A stretch of 64,000 nucleotides of DNA from Chryseotalea sp. WA131a (GCA_025370075.1 CP073016.1:3038001-3102000), one strand, 5' to 3'. Positions 31,401 to 40,815 are shown, counted from the stretch's first letter. The notes: generated from the letters alone by a model not told the origin. Program-made: numbers and translations.

Positions 31401-31781
31401 ATGACCAAAGAAGTGATCTATTCTGCACAGGCACCCGAACCCATTGGGCCTTACAGCCAGGCAATCAAAGCGGGCAATATGCTATTCGTCTCCGGCCAAG
31501 TGGCTATTCAGAAATCTTCTGGTCAAGTAATTACTGGAAACATTGTAGATGAAACTACCCAAGTGATGAAGAACCTGGAAGAAGTATTGAAGTCGGCCAA
31601 TATGGATTTCAGTCACGTGGTAAAATGTACCATTTTTCTAAAAGACATGAACAACTTCCCTAACGTAAATGAAGTGTATGGCAAGAGTTTTAAAACCAAT
31701 CCTCCGGCTCGCGAAACGGTAGAAGTAAGCCGATTGCCCAAAGATGTGAATGTAGAAATTTCATGTATTGCTGTTGGCTAA
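31401..31781 (+). CDS. ridA: RidA-family reactive enamine/imine deaminase
   Basis: A 126-residue trimer-forming protein. SAQAPEPIGPYSQAIKAG, LFVSGQVA, VVKCTIFLKDMNNFPNVNEVYG and PPARETVEVSRLPKDVNVEISCIA are the conserved RidA segments; the carboxylate-binding arginine is in PPARETV near residue 106. It deaminates 2-aminoacrylate and related enamines. The 3' end overlaps the convergent DUF2279 gene by four bases. Confidence 0.94.
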   Translation: MTKEVIYSAQAPEPIGPYSQAIKAGNMLFVSGQVAIQKSSGQVITGNIVDETTQVMKNLEEVLKSANMDFSHVVKCTIFLKDMNNFPNVNEVYGKSFKTNPPARETVEVSRLPKDVNVEISCIAVG

Positions 31782-32578
31782 AAATAAAGCCAATGAAACC
31801 GCACTCCCTTTTCTGAAATCTCTAAAGCTGGTGCGGGGCATTTCAGAATATGCAACGGATAGAACAACGTGTTCATCCATGGTTTTTGAAAATGGATAAC
31901 CGCAAAATTAAAATCCAGCGAAAGTAGAAATTTGCGGTAAGGAAATGATTGATGTAATTCATTTTGTGAATCTCTACCATAGATCATTCCCTCCGCACCA
32001 AAGCCAATGGCAAGCGATAACCAGCGTGGCCAATGTTTTAGGGTAGGTGACCAACTGTACCAAAAAGTTTGCCCGTTGTAATCTTTCAACAGTTCTTGTA
32101 AAAAGCCATCGCCCAATAAGCTTGGTCGCTGAATGGCATATAAGGTTGGGTGAAATGAAAACTTAGCAAAAACTTTTAGTGATTTCCAAAAATGCATTTG
32201 TAGGAAAAAAAAGATTGCGCCCAATGCATTCGCCATCAAATCAAAAATAGATGCACCATAGCCCGTGGAAAATCCATCCGGTATTTCCACGGATGACACA
32301 AATACAAATCCTGCAATCGCTCCCCATTTTATGGAAGCATTCAATCCGCCCCACTTCAATAGCCGATAAGAAATGGCAGCAACCTGAAAAGTCCAAAAAA
32401 AGTGCGCAAACTTATCGAGTTGTTTCCATTCTGGCAGATCGTTGAAAAAGTGAAAGGGTTCTATCATTTGGCCTGAATACCAAGCCATACTCATGGCCAG
32501 CACTAAGGCAGAATAGAGAATGCCCATTCCGGCCAATACCCATTTCAACCTTTCACGATTTCTATGTTGGGAGATCAC
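31778..32578 (-). CDS. DUF2279 family protein (YfiM-like)
   Basis: A 266-residue protein with an N-terminal helix (about 11-31), then LDKFAHFFWTFQVA, EIPDGFSTGYGASIFDLMANALGA and further hydrophobic segments: the DKxxH, ExxDGFS and DxxAN pattern is DUF2279. The last part, WSPTLKHWPRWLSLAIGFGAEGMI, is also typical of Bacteroidota members. Function is unknown; an envelope location is likely. GTG at 32576-32578 is the start, three bases after the STAS-like gene. It converges on ridA. Confidence 0.75.
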   Translation of the reverse strand: MISQHRNRERLKWVLAGMGILYSALVLAMSMAWYSGQMIEPFHFFNDLPEWKQLDKFAHFFWTFQVAAISYRLLKWGGLNASIKWGAIAGFVFVSSVEIPDGFSTGYGASIFDLMANALGAIFFFLQMHFWKSLKVFAKFSFHPTLYAIQRPSLLGDGFLQELLKDYNGQTFWYSWSPTLKHWPRWLSLAIGFGAEGMIYGRDSQNELHQSFPYRKFLLSLDFNFAVIHFQKPWMNTLFYPLHILKCPAPALEISEKGVRFHWLYF

Positions 32579-32581
32579 CCG

Positions 32582-32944
32582 TTATAATTTTTTGGATGAA
32601 TTTATTTTTAGGTACTCAATTGCTTTTGGCACGGTTTCGAAACTTCTGAAATTCCGTTGAAACATTAGATTGTAGCCCTTCAAGATAATCTTCTTGGTAA
32701 GCATCGCTTGGTCTTGGATAAGATTCTGCACTTCACGAGTTGCCGCTTCTATTGATCTCATAAATCGAGGAGTAGCATAACTTTTATTATTAAAAATTGA
32801 AATGAAGTGAGCTACCTGATTTGTTTTATTAACTTCCTCACTAAGCTTTAAAGCCAAACCAATCATATTGTCTTCATTTAAATTGGAGTAATCAATAACC
32901 TAGATTACTGGGTCTTCTGAAATTTTGTTTATCCGCTCTACCAT
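32582..32944 (-). pseudogene. STAS/SpoIIAA-like protein gene interrupted by an in-frame TAG
   Basis: From ATG 32942-32944 the frame reads MVERINKISEDPVI, then TAG (32900-32902), then VIDYSNLNEDNMIGLALKL and continues to 32582, ending KAIEYLKINSSKKL. The complete product (about 120 residues) resembles a Bacteroidota family with an IIDYSG / M-I-L-A... / FNDK-Y-TP-FMR pattern, so the stop breaks the first beta strand. A second ATG at 32866 would make a truncated 94-residue protein lacking that strand. No other stop or frameshift is visible, so the inactivation, if real, is recent. Confidence 0.6.
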
Positions 32945-32976
32945 CTGAACTCCAATTTAGTTAAGATAAGCCAGTA

Positions 32977-33010
32977 AAAACAAAAAGGCTCCGCTAAACA
33001 ACGGAGCCTT
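32977..33010 (-). terminator. Rho-independent terminator after the M1 peptidase gene
   Basis: AAGGCTCCG (32985-32993) / CGGAGCCTT (33002-33010), perfect 9-bp stem with an 8-base loop; the minus strand continues TTTTTGTTTTT. It lies 18 bases after the peptidase stop. Confidence 0.9.
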
Positions 33011-33028
33011 TGCACGTGATTGCAAAAT

Positions 33029-35269
33029 TTAATTTGTCTTCTTCTTCAACTCGTCAAATTTATTGGGTTGCGCCACTTTTGGAAATACGTTGTCTTCAAT
33101 GGTAATGTCCGAGGTTTCTTTCATCGGGTCGATCACTACATTCACTACTTCTTTGTCTTTGGCAAAAACTTTGGTCACTTTTGTTTCGTTGATGCGCCAA
33201 ATCTCAGCCGGCAATCGTTCTTGTTCTTTGCTGCCATCTTTAAATGTCCATTCGATGATTACCGGCATTACTAAACCGCCTTTGTTCGATAGCGTGATTT
33301 CATAGAAATTTTTATTTTCCATTTTGGCCATCACCGCTTTGTCGTCAATACGGTTCGCAAACTCACCATACATTCTGTTGTCGGTTGGAATCACGCTGAA
33401 ATAATCTGGTCCTTTGCTAAAATCGCTTGGCTTATTGGCATCGCCTTCTTTTGGCAAATCGCCTTTGGCTACTTTCTTCTCTTTGTTCTCTAAATTTATT
33501 TTGTCGGTGCGGAGTTTGTACCACTTCACATTGTCGAGTGACATGTCCACATTATCGGTCGTGTAGAACCAGCCTTTCCAAAACCAATCAAGGTCAACGG
33601 CCGAAGCGTCTTCCATGGTGCGGAAGAAATCAGCAGGCTTGGGGTGTTTGAAGGCCCAACGCTGTGCGTATTCTTTAAATGATTTGTCGAACAATTCTTT
33701 GCCCATCACCGTTTCGCGCAAAATGAAAAGTGCGGTAGCTGCTTTTTGGTATTGCTCCGATCCAAAGGCAACTACTTGTTCTGAGTTGGTCATCAATGGA
33801 CGCATGATTGTTTTGTCCCCTTTCATGTAAGGCACCAAGCCTGCAGGCTTGCCACGGTTCCAATCTAGTTGTGGATAACGCTCTAGCTCGGTCAACAACT
33901 GCACAAAGCTGTCAATGCCTTCGTCCATCCAAGTAGTTTGACGCTCATCGTTGTTGATAATCATCGGGAAAAAATTATGACCCACTTCATGAATCACAAC
34001 ACCCAACATGCGTTGCAGCGTGGCATTATCATACGTTCCATCTTTTTTCGGTCTTCCGAAGTTGAAGCAAATCATGGGGTACTCCATACCGATGGAAGCG
34101 GCATGAACGGACGTAGCATGTGGATACGGATAGTCGATGGTGTATTTAGAATAAACTTCAATCGTATTTTTTACGGCTATGGTCGATTCTTTTTCCCACA
34201 GCGGATTTCCTTCTTTGGGATAATACGACATGGCCAACGGAGTTTTGTCGCCAATCTTCACCGCCATGGCATCCCAAATAAATTTGCGTGACGAAGCAAA
34301 TGCAAAATCGCGCACATTGGTAGCTTCAAATTGCCATGTTCTTTTTTCAGTTGATTTCGTTTTCTCTTTGGCAATGGCCTCCGCTTGCGTAACGATGATG
34401 ACTGGTTTATCGTACGTAGTTTTTGCTTTTTCAAATCGTTCCATCTCCGTTTTGGTAAGAACCTGCTGAGGGTTTTTCAATGAGCCCGTTGCGCCCACCA
34501 TGTGGTCGGCCGGCACGGTGATGTTCACTTTGTAATTCCCGAAAGGCAACGTGAATTCACCTCTTCCTAAAAATTGTTTGTTTTGCCAGCCCACTACATC
34601 ATCGTACACACACATGCGGGGAAAGAATTGAGCAATGGTGTACACATAATTTCCGTCTTCTGGGAAAAATTCCAATCCGCTACGGCCACCATATAAATTG
34701 CGGTCGTTGATGTTGTAGCTCCACTCCACATTGAATGAAACTTTTGCGCCTGACTTAAGCGGTGTTAGCAAATCCACGCGCATCATGGTTTTGTTGATGG
34801 TGTACGAAAGTGCCTTTCCCGAAACATCGGTAACGGATTTTACTTTGTAGCCTCCTACATAATCATACAGGTCAAACTGGCCGGCCATCGACTTGGCAGC
34901 AACCGAATCGCGAATGGAGTTGGTTTGTGTTTTGGCCGTATTACTTTCTTTGTCTAAAATGTTTTGGTCGAGCTGCACCCACAAATACTTCAACACATCG
35001 GGTGAGTTGTTGGTGTATGTAATGGTTTCCTTGCCGCTCAAACTTTGGTTTTGATCGTTGATCTCCACCGACATATCGTAGTCGGCTTGTTGCTGCCAAT
35101 ACTTGGGGCCAGGCGAGCCAGAGGCCGAACGGTATTCGTTGGGCGTGGGCAACGTTTGATCGAGTTGCTCAAACTTACCTTGCCATTTGGGTGGTTCTGT
35201 TTTGGGTTGTTCTTGCGATAGAGCAACCACTGAAGTACAAAAGAAAAACATTAGTAGAAATTGTTTCAT
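33029..35269 (-). CDS. Exported M1-family metallopeptidase
   Basis: A 746-residue protein with a signal peptide (MKQFLLMFFFCTSVVALSQ). The M1 zinc site is H427-E428-V-G-H431 with the third ligand E450 in TTWMDEGIDSF; SIGMEYPMI at 392-400 stands where aminopeptidases have GAMEN, so it belongs to the variant group without a classical aminopeptidase exopeptidase loop. An N-terminal beta domain and a C-terminal region after about 560 with no clear homology complete it. Located in periplasm or outer surface, probably degrading proteins for nutrition. Confidence 0.88.
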   Translation of the reverse strand: MKQFLLMFFFCTSVVALSQEQPKTEPPKWQGKFEQLDQTLPTPNEYRSASGSPGPKYWQQQADYDMSVEINDQNQSLSGKETITYTNNSPDVLKYLWVQLDQNILDKESNTAKTQTNSIRDSVAAKSMAGQFDLYDYVGGYKVKSVTDVSGKALSYTINKTMMRVDLLTPLKSGAKVSFNVEWSYNINDRNLYGGRSGLEFFPEDGNYVYTIAQFFPRMCVYDDVVGWQNKQFLGRGEFTLPFGNYKVNITVPADHMVGATGSLKNPQQVLTKTEMERFEKAKTTYDKPVIIVTQAEAIAKEKTKSTEKRTWQFEATNVRDFAFASSRKFIWDAMAVKIGDKTPLAMSYYPKEGNPLWEKESTIAVKNTIEVYSKYTIDYPYPHATSVHAASIGMEYPMICFNFGRPKKDGTYDNATLQRMLGVVIHEVGHNFFPMIINNDERQTTWMDEGIDSFVQLLTELERYPQLDWNRGKPAGLVPYMKGDKTIMRPLMTNSEQVVAFGSEQYQKAATALFILRETVMGKELFDKSFKEYAQRWAFKHPKPADFFRTMEDASAVDLDWFWKGWFYTTDNVDMSLDNVKWYKLRTDKINLENKEKKVAKGDLPKEGDANKPSDFSKGPDYFSVIPTDNRMYGEFANRIDDKAVMAKMENKNFYEITLSNKGGLVMPVIIEWTFKDGSKEQERLPAEIWRINETKVTKVFAKDKEVVNVVIDPMKETSDITIEDNVFPKVAQPNKFDELKKKTN

Positions 35270-35291
35270 ACGGATTATTATTTGGGTTTAT

Positions 35292-35762
35292 TTATTCAAA
35301 ATTCCATTTTCTTCTCATTACTAAATGGTCTAAGTTTTTACCAAAACCACTCGGAATTACCCGCTGTGTTTGAAAGCCAAGTTTATTGAATGTGCGCTCA
35401 AGCAATTGGGTTGTATTAATCAAAATATCATACTCCAGCTTTTCTTTACCTATGCGATCCAATAGAGTATTAAAAAATTCTGTTGAAACTCTAGAAAACT
35501 CCGAAGCACCTAACGAATATCTTTGAAACATGACCCAAGCAATACCAATTTGCTTTTTCTCATGCTTAACGTAATGTCCACCGCATCCTAAAATGGTCTG
35601 ATCTTTAATCACAACCATAAAATTTTTATCCGCAAAATTTTCAAGAAAATATAGAAGATCGGCTTCATCTCTTTTTTCAAAATATTTAGGGCAATTAGAT
35701 TCAAATATCAAAAGAACCCTTTCTTTGTCCGTCTGCTGATAAGTCCTTATTTGAATGGGCAT
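35292..35762 (-). CDS. GNAT-family N-acetyltransferase
   Basis: A 156-residue protein with the four-strand GNAT outline: MPIQIRTYQQTDKERVLLIF at the start, the ILGCGGHYV beta strand, IAWVMFQRYSLGASEFSRV where the acetyl-CoA pyrophosphate loop normally is (the Q/R-x-x-G-x-G/A form is only partly kept), and NKLGFQTQRV near the end. Start ATG 35760-35762 is used; a TTG at 35768 overlaps the previous stop. Substrate unknown. It forms a pair with the HupE-like gene two bases upstream. Confidence 0.75.
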   Translation of the reverse strand: MPIQIRTYQQTDKERVLLIFESNCPKYFEKRDEADLLYFLENFADKNFMVVIKDQTILGCGGHYVKHEKKQIGIAWVMFQRYSLGASEFSRVSTEFFNTLLDRIGKEKLEYDILINTTQLLERTFNKLGFQTQRVIPSGFGKNLDHLVMRRKWNFE

Positions 35763-35764
35763 TG

Positions 35765-36355
35765 TCAAAAAAGTCTGTCTTTAATCAAAATCAGTGCAAT
35801 CCCTGCAATCGCAGAAGACATTACCAAGTTCCAATCGCGCCTAGCCACCCTTGCCCAATCAACCAAAATATAGCTGATGCCGATGAAAAGAACTACCACT
35901 ATTATTTGACCGAACTCCAAGCCAATGTTAAAGGCCAATAGCGGGGAGAGTATTTGGCTTTCTTTTCCCAATAGCGACCGCAAGTAGTTTGAAAAACCCA
36001 TGCCATGGATCAACCCAAAAAATAAGGCAAACCAATAATTGAGCTGCACGGTTTTGGTTTGGCCGAGCTCTATTTTTTTGAAAAGATTGCTGACCGCTGT
36101 GATGAAAATGGTGATAGGAATTAGCAGCTCCACCAATTCCGTTTTCACGGTGATGAGTTGCAACGTGGCCAAGGCCAAGGTGATGGAGTGGCCAATGGTA
36201 AAAGCGGTAACCAGAATCAATACCTTCTTCCAATCGCGGATGGCGTACACCGAGCAGAGCGCCAGCACAAACAAAATATGGTCATAGCCATTTTTATAAT
36301 CCAAAATATGGTCACGACCAAGGGAAAAATAAAGAGTGAATTCGCTCATTACCAT
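35765..36355 (-). CDS. HupE/UreJ-like membrane protein
   Basis: A 196-residue protein with about six helices and the family motifs GYDHILFVLAL, FTIGHSITLAL and FGLIHGMGF, in which three histidines line a probable metal-binding path. HupE/UreJ proteins are nickel/cobalt-type permeases. No hydrogenase or urease gene is in the window, so the metal is uncertain. Two other ATG codons lie within the first three residues; 36355 is taken. It overlaps no neighbour. Confidence 0.82.
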   Translation of the reverse strand: MVMSEFTLYFSLGRDHILDYKNGYDHILFVLALCSVYAIRDWKKVLILVTAFTIGHSITLALATLQLITVKTELVELLIPITIFITAVSNLFKKIELGQTKTVQLNYWFALFFGLIHGMGFSNYLRSLLGKESQILSPLLAFNIGLEFGQIIVVVLFIGISYILVDWARVARRDWNLVMSSAIAGIALILIKDRLF

Positions 36356-36450
36356 ACAACATAAAGTTGGTGAAAGGTAAAGTTAAAAATGGTACTTTTA
36401 AAAACAGATTTTACTTTCCTTAAATTAGAATTCGTTAAAATCCAGTCACC

Positions 36451-38901
36451 ATGAAAAAATATCTCCTTATTTTACTTGTTGCACTTTGCCACTCGGCTTG
36501 GTCGCAAAGCGATCTCTCCTACCAAACGCCACCTGACGACATCAAAAAATTGGTGGATGCTCCACTCACGCCATCGGTTTGGTTTTCGCCAGATAAATCG
36601 GTGATGGTGTTGCTCGATCGGTCGGATCTCCCCTCCATCGAAGAACTTTCTCGACCAGAATTACGCATAGCCGGGCTGCGCATCAACCCCGATAATTTTG
36701 GCCCCAGCCGCAATAATTTTTTCATTGGAATGAAAGTAAAGAAGCTCAGCGATAAAAAAGATTATGAAATCACCGGGCTTCCGAACGGAATACAAATGAG
36801 CAGTCCCGCTTTTTCACCGGATAGCAAAAAGTTTAGTTTCATTCAAACATGGCCCGACCGCCTAGAGCTTTGGGTGGTGGATTTAACTACGCTTTCCGCG
36901 AAGAAATTATCTTCCAGAAAAGTAAACGCCACCATGGGCGGAGTCCCTTATTCATGGTTGTCAAACTCTAACTCCATTCTCTATGCAAGTGCTGCCAACG
37001 AAGGCAATCAGGCCCCCATAAAAACACGTGTGCCATCTGGCCCGGTGGTAGAAGAGAACTTGGGCAAGAAAGCTCCTTCGCGCACGTATCAAGATTTGCT
37101 AAAGAATCCCTATGATGAATCGTTGTTTGAATTTCATTGCACGTCACAATTAATAGTCGTCTCGCTCGATGGCTCCGAAAAGACAGTGGGAAGTCCAAAT
37201 ATTTTCGCTCCCGTTCAGGCTTCATTCAATCCATCGCCCGATGGCAAAATGATACTTACTAAAACCATTCAAAAACCGTATTCCTATTTGGTGCCTGCTT
37301 CCTTATTTGCGATGTCGGTTCAAGTCATGGATTTGAACGGAGTGTTGCTCAAAAAAATTGCCGACATGCCGCTGTCCGATAATGTTCCGCTCGGGTTCAA
37401 TGCCGTTGCCAAAGGGCCACGGTCGCATGCATGGAGAAGCGATCAATCTGCTACATTGTTTTGGGCCGAGGCGCAAGATGGTGGTGATCCAAAAGTAAAA
37501 GCAGACATACGCGATAAAGTTTATCAATGGGTCGCCCCATTTTCTGCCACTCCGAGTTTGCTTGTGAGCACACCACTACGATTTAGTACAGTAATTTGGG
37601 GTAATGAAAAAGTTGCGTGGGTGTATGAAAATTGGTGGGTCGATCGTAAACAGCGCGTTTATCAAATTGATCCTTCCACTACTGCAACTAAAAAGACAGT
37701 ATTTGATTATTCGTTTGAAGATGCCTATAACGACCCCGGCAATGTAGTCACAGCTGCAAATGTGTATGGTCGGCAAACGATGGTCATTCAAAATAACTCC
37801 GTTTTCCTTACAGGAGATGGCTCTTCACCAGAAGGGGATTTGCCCTTCTTGGATCGATTGGATTTAACATCGTTAAAGAAAACAAGAGTGTGGCGATGCG
37901 AAGCGCCCTATTATGAATGGGTAGCAGGATTATTAGATGCCAAGAAAATTTCATTTGTCACTTCGCGTGAATCGAATGCAGAGAATCCTAATTTCTTTAT
38001 TCGATCGATTGACTCCAAAACAATTACTCCGCTCACTAATTTCCCTCATCCATATCCGCAAATCAAAGATGTGAAAAAACAAGTGCTTCGCTACAAGCGC
38101 GATGATGGAGTGGAGATGACGGCTGATTTGTATTTACCTCCGAATTATAGAAAAGAAGATGGTCCACTGCCCACTTTTGTTTGGGCCTACCCGGCAGAGT
38201 ACAAATCCAAAGCCGCAGCGGGACAGGTGAAAGGATCGCCACACACCTTTACGCGGATCAATGCGGGAGGGCCGTTGTTTTGGGTAATGCGTGGTTATGC
38301 CGTGCTGGACAATGCATCCATGCCGATTGTAGGTGAAGGAACGGCCGAGCCAAACGATACCTACATTCCTCAACTAGTGAGCAATGCGAAAGCAGTAGTG
38401 GAATATGGAAGTTCGCTGGGTGTGGTGGATAGAAATCGAGTGGGTGTAGGTGGCCATAGTTATGGCGCCTTCATGACCATGAATTTGCTAGCGCATTGTG
38501 ATTATTTTAAAGCAGGCATTGCGCGCAGTGGTGCGTACAATCGCACGCTTACACCTTTTGGTTTTCAAAGCGAAGAGCGTTCATATTGGGAAGCACCGGA
38601 AGTTTATTACAACATGTCGCCCTTCTCGAATGCCGATAAAATAAACGAACCCGTTTTAATGATTCATGGAGAAGCCGACAACAACAGTGGCACCTTTCCG
38701 ATTCAAAGCGAGCGCATGTACAATGCCATCAAGGGTCACGGTGGCACAGCCCGGTTTGTGCTGCTGCCCTACGAAAGCCACGGCTACCGTGCGCGTGAAT
38801 CTGTACTACACACACTAGCCGAAATGGATACTTGGCTAGAAAAATATGTGAAGGGCACCACTGAATTGCCTGCAAAGACCAAAGTGGATATTAAGAATTG
38901 A
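36451..38901 (+). CDS. Exported S9-family serine peptidase (glutamyl-endopeptidase/acylaminoacyl-type)
   Basis: An 816-residue exported protein with signal peptide MKKYLLILLVALCHSAWSQ, a beta-propeller portion (residues about 40-560) and a C-terminal alpha/beta-hydrolase domain. The catalytic triad is S670 in VGGHSYGAF, D743 in HGEADNNSG and H777 in ESHGYRA. The layout fits the S9C/S9D branch of prolyl oligopeptidase relatives. It stands alone, followed by a convergent amidohydrolase. It likely acts in the periplasm on peptides. Confidence 0.88.
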   Translation: MKKYLLILLVALCHSAWSQSDLSYQTPPDDIKKLVDAPLTPSVWFSPDKSVMVLLDRSDLPSIEELSRPELRIAGLRINPDNFGPSRNNFFIGMKVKKLSDKKDYEITGLPNGIQMSSPAFSPDSKKFSFIQTWPDRLELWVVDLTTLSAKKLSSRKVNATMGGVPYSWLSNSNSILYASAANEGNQAPIKTRVPSGPVVEENLGKKAPSRTYQDLLKNPYDESLFEFHCTSQLIVVSLDGSEKTVGSPNIFAPVQASFNPSPDGKMILTKTIQKPYSYLVPASLFAMSVQVMDLNGVLLKKIADMPLSDNVPLGFNAVAKGPRSHAWRSDQSATLFWAEAQDGGDPKVKADIRDKVYQWVAPFSATPSLLVSTPLRFSTVIWGNEKVAWVYENWWVDRKQRVYQIDPSTTATKKTVFDYSFEDAYNDPGNVVTAANVYGRQTMVIQNNSVFLTGDGSSPEGDLPFLDRLDLTSLKKTRVWRCEAPYYEWVAGLLDAKKISFVTSRESNAENPNFFIRSIDSKTITPLTNFPHPYPQIKDVKKQVLRYKRDDGVEMTADLYLPPNYRKEDGPLPTFVWAYPAEYKSKAAAGQVKGSPHTFTRINAGGPLFWVMRGYAVLDNASMPIVGEGTAEPNDTYIPQLVSNAKAVVEYGSSLGVVDRNRVGVGGHSYGAFMTMNLLAHCDYFKAGIARSGAYNRTLTPFGFQSEERSYWEAPEVYYNMSPFSNADKINEPVLMIHGEADNNSGTFPIQSERMYNAIKGHGGTARFVLLPYESHGYRARESVLHTLAEMDTWLEKYVKGTTELPAKTKVDIKN

Positions 38902-38945
38902 GAAGGCTAGACTTCGTTAATTGATAGAAGCTTTAAGTGCTAAGC

Positions 38946-40073
38946 TTACTCCGTTGGGAACAAACTCTTATCAATACCCGGTATTACCTGCAGGGCATTT
39001 TTGTAGTACACTTTTCTCAAAACTGAATCGGGCAATTCAAGGCCGTACATTTTCCAGTGGGCGTGGCGTTTGCGGTAGTAATCAAAATATTCATCGCCTG
39101 TTTCCAACACCCGGAAGTAGGTATAGTACTCTTCTTTTTTGTACGTGTCTTTGCCAAACATAATCCGATCTTGGTACTTGATCATAAAGGCACGTGCTGC
39201 TTTTGGTTGCCTGCCCAACTCTGCCAGTACTGCCCCTAGTTCTGTGTAAACATTTGGCATTTCGTCAAACAATTTTCCCAACCGTTCTAAATCATTTCCA
39301 AACCAACCTAAGTGGGCATCAATAAATTTAGTCTGAGGATGTTTGCGAAACACATGGTGCTGTTCGCTCATGATTTGTTCGAATGGAGGCACTTTTGCGG
39401 GGTCGCGATATCGATCAGGTTCTTGTTTTAGTTCAAGCCAGCGTTCGTTGTGTTTGTCTTTCGGCTTCCAAAAAGAATTTGGTTCTCCAGAATGAATCAA
39501 CACAGGAATACCTAATTCCCCACACTTCGCCCAAATGGGATCGAGACGCGGGTCATCAACAGCAATTCGTTTGCCGTCATTGTCTTTATCTGTTAGACCG
39601 AGACTTTTATACACTTTTAATCCTCTCACTCCTTGCTTCACGGCTTCATCCATCATTGCCAACGCTTCGTTGGGCCAACCCGCATCATCCAACTCTTCAA
39701 AATTAATATTCAAGAAAATAGCAAAACGACTGGGGTGATTTTTGTGCACGTTGCTCAGCGACCACTCCAACACTTTTCCGCGAAAGCCACTCAGGTTCAC
39801 CATCACGCCCATGTTCAGCGAATCCATCTCCTCCACCAGATTATCGAGATTCTGAACGGGCATTCCCCACTGGTGGTTGTGCACATCCACAAACGGAAAC
39901 TTGGCTCGTTTAAGCGGATGCTTCGGAACGACCAGCGTAGAGACGGGTTCGTACTCTTCCACGTCCATCACATTCAAGCGGTATTGAATTTTGCCAATCA
40001 GCCAAAAGGCGAGCCCAAGAAAAATCAATACCAAAACAGGCAAGCCTATCCAAGTCTTTTTCGAGAATGCCAT
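38946..40073 (-). CDS. Membrane-anchored amidohydrolase (amidohydrolase_2 family)
   Basis: About 375 residues with a leader helix (about 5-28) and then FVDVHNHQWGMPVQNL, where the HxH metal ligands lie, followed by GLKVYKSLGL, PVLIHSGEP and FIDAHLGWFGND. These match the amidohydrolase_2 family, TIM-barrel hydrolases of uncertain substrate. The frame extends to 40127, but the ATG at 40071-40073, eight bases after the preceding DUF2911 stop, begins just ahead of the leader helix. DUF2911 and this gene form a two-gene operon. Substrate unknown. Confidence 0.8.
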   Translation of the reverse strand: MAFSKKTWIGLPVLVLIFLGLAFWLIGKIQYRLNVMDVEEYEPVSTLVVPKHPLKRAKFPFVDVHNHQWGMPVQNLDNLVEEMDSLNMGVMVNLSGFRGKVLEWSLSNVHKNHPSRFAIFLNINFEELDDAGWPNEALAMMDEAVKQGVRGLKVYKSLGLTDKDNDGKRIAVDDPRLDPIWAKCGELGIPVLIHSGEPNSFWKPKDKHNERWLELKQEPDRYRDPAKVPPFEQIMSEQHHVFRKHPQTKFIDAHLGWFGNDLERLGKLFDEMPNVYTELGAVLAELGRQPKAARAFMIKYQDRIMFGKDTYKKEEYYTYFRVLETGDEYFDYYRKRHAHWKMYGLELPDSVLRKVYYKNALQVIPGIDKSLFPTE

Positions 40074-40080
40074 CGTTGGC

Positions 40081-40626
40081 TTATTGAAGTGTAATGGGAA
40101 CGCGTACGATGATTTTGTCCCACACAAAATCCATGTTCACACCTGTTGAATCGCTGGCAAAATTGATAATGAATTGCTCGGTTTCAGTTGGTGATTCCCT
40201 AACAGGTACGTCTACTTTGATTACATCTTTTGTGTAGTCTGGCTCTCTTGCTCCAAAGAATACACCTGCTTCACTGTTCAACGATACTTGAAAAGACGTA
40301 GGGCCAGGCACGGCATACATTCTATACGTGCCTGATTTGATTGGCTTGCCCGCAAAACTTACATCTTTGCTAAACGTAATGTCAGTAGTTGCATTCGCAC
40401 CGAGCCTCCAGTATTTACCGTAAGGTTGAAGCGCTTTGTCTTTCTCTTCGCCAAAAATAAGTCTGCCTTTTTTGAAGGGCTGGCTGTAAGTTACTTTGAT
40501 ATTCAACCCTTGATGACTGAACTCAGAAACCTTTCGAGGGCTTTTCGGAAATAAATTACTGTAAACTAAAAAGCCAACGATGGCCAACAGCACAATGCCA
40601 AGGCCAATCAATATTTTCTTTACCAT
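40081..40626 (-). CDS. DUF2911 family protein
   Basis: A 181-residue exported protein with an N-terminal helix (about 4-22). VTYSQPFKKGRLIFGE, ALQPYGKYWRLGANATTDITFSKDV (quoted in part), IKSGTYRMYAVPG and NFASDSTGVNMDFVWDKIIVRVPI are the conserved DUF2911 blocks. A predicted beta-sandwich domain of unknown role, common in Bacteroidota. Transcribed with the amidohydrolase eight bases downstream. Start ATG 40624-40626. Confidence 0.85.
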   Translation of the reverse strand: MVKKILIGLGIVLLAIVGFLVYSNLFPKSPRKVSEFSHQGLNIKVTYSQPFKKGRLIFGEEKDKALQPYGKYWRLGANATTDITFSKDVSFAGKPIKSGTYRMYAVPGPTSFQVSLNSEAGVFFGAREPDYTKDVIKVDVPVRESPTETEQFIINFASDSTGVNMDFVWDKIIVRVPITLQ

Positions 40627-40714
40627 GATTTTTGGGTTTATTTTTTACTAGACGTGAATATACTCAGAATATTGTTGGGATCTGAGAGATAAAAAAAATA
40701 TGAGACGTTAACGA

Positions 40715-40806
40715 TAGCTGTTCGGGTTTGTAATCCCGAACCAAGATAAAAACGGATTTCAAATCCTTATCATAAGTCGTTCGACATTGCAAATGCTGAA
40801 CAGCTA
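40715..40806. repeat. Three-hairpin palindromic element (MITE/REP-like)
   Basis: TAGCTGTTC (40715-40723) and GAACAGCTA (40798-40806) form perfect 9-bp ends. Inside: GTTCGGG/CCCGAAC (40720-40741), GGATTT/AAATCC (40754-40766), and GTTC/GAAC enclosing CATT/AATG (40779-40801). All three hairpins look like worn copies of one consensus GTTCGGGATTTxxAAATCCCGAAC (longest run shown in parts). No transposase nearby. It fills the gdhA-DUF2911 gap. Confidence 0.65.
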
Positions 40807-40815
40807 ATAAACAAA

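Noticed and set aside
32995..33030. An additional small gene between the STAS-like remnant and the M1 peptidase
   Set aside because: The bases form a terminator stem, with no room for a coding frame.
39633..40094. A 153-codon open frame antisense to the amidohydrolase
   Set aside because: The minus-strand gene has clear family motifs over the same bases; the antisense frame has none.
40715..40806. Possible CRISPR-like repeat array
   Set aside because: The hairpins are not spaced direct repeats with unique spacers, and no cas gene is present; it fits a palindromic element better.
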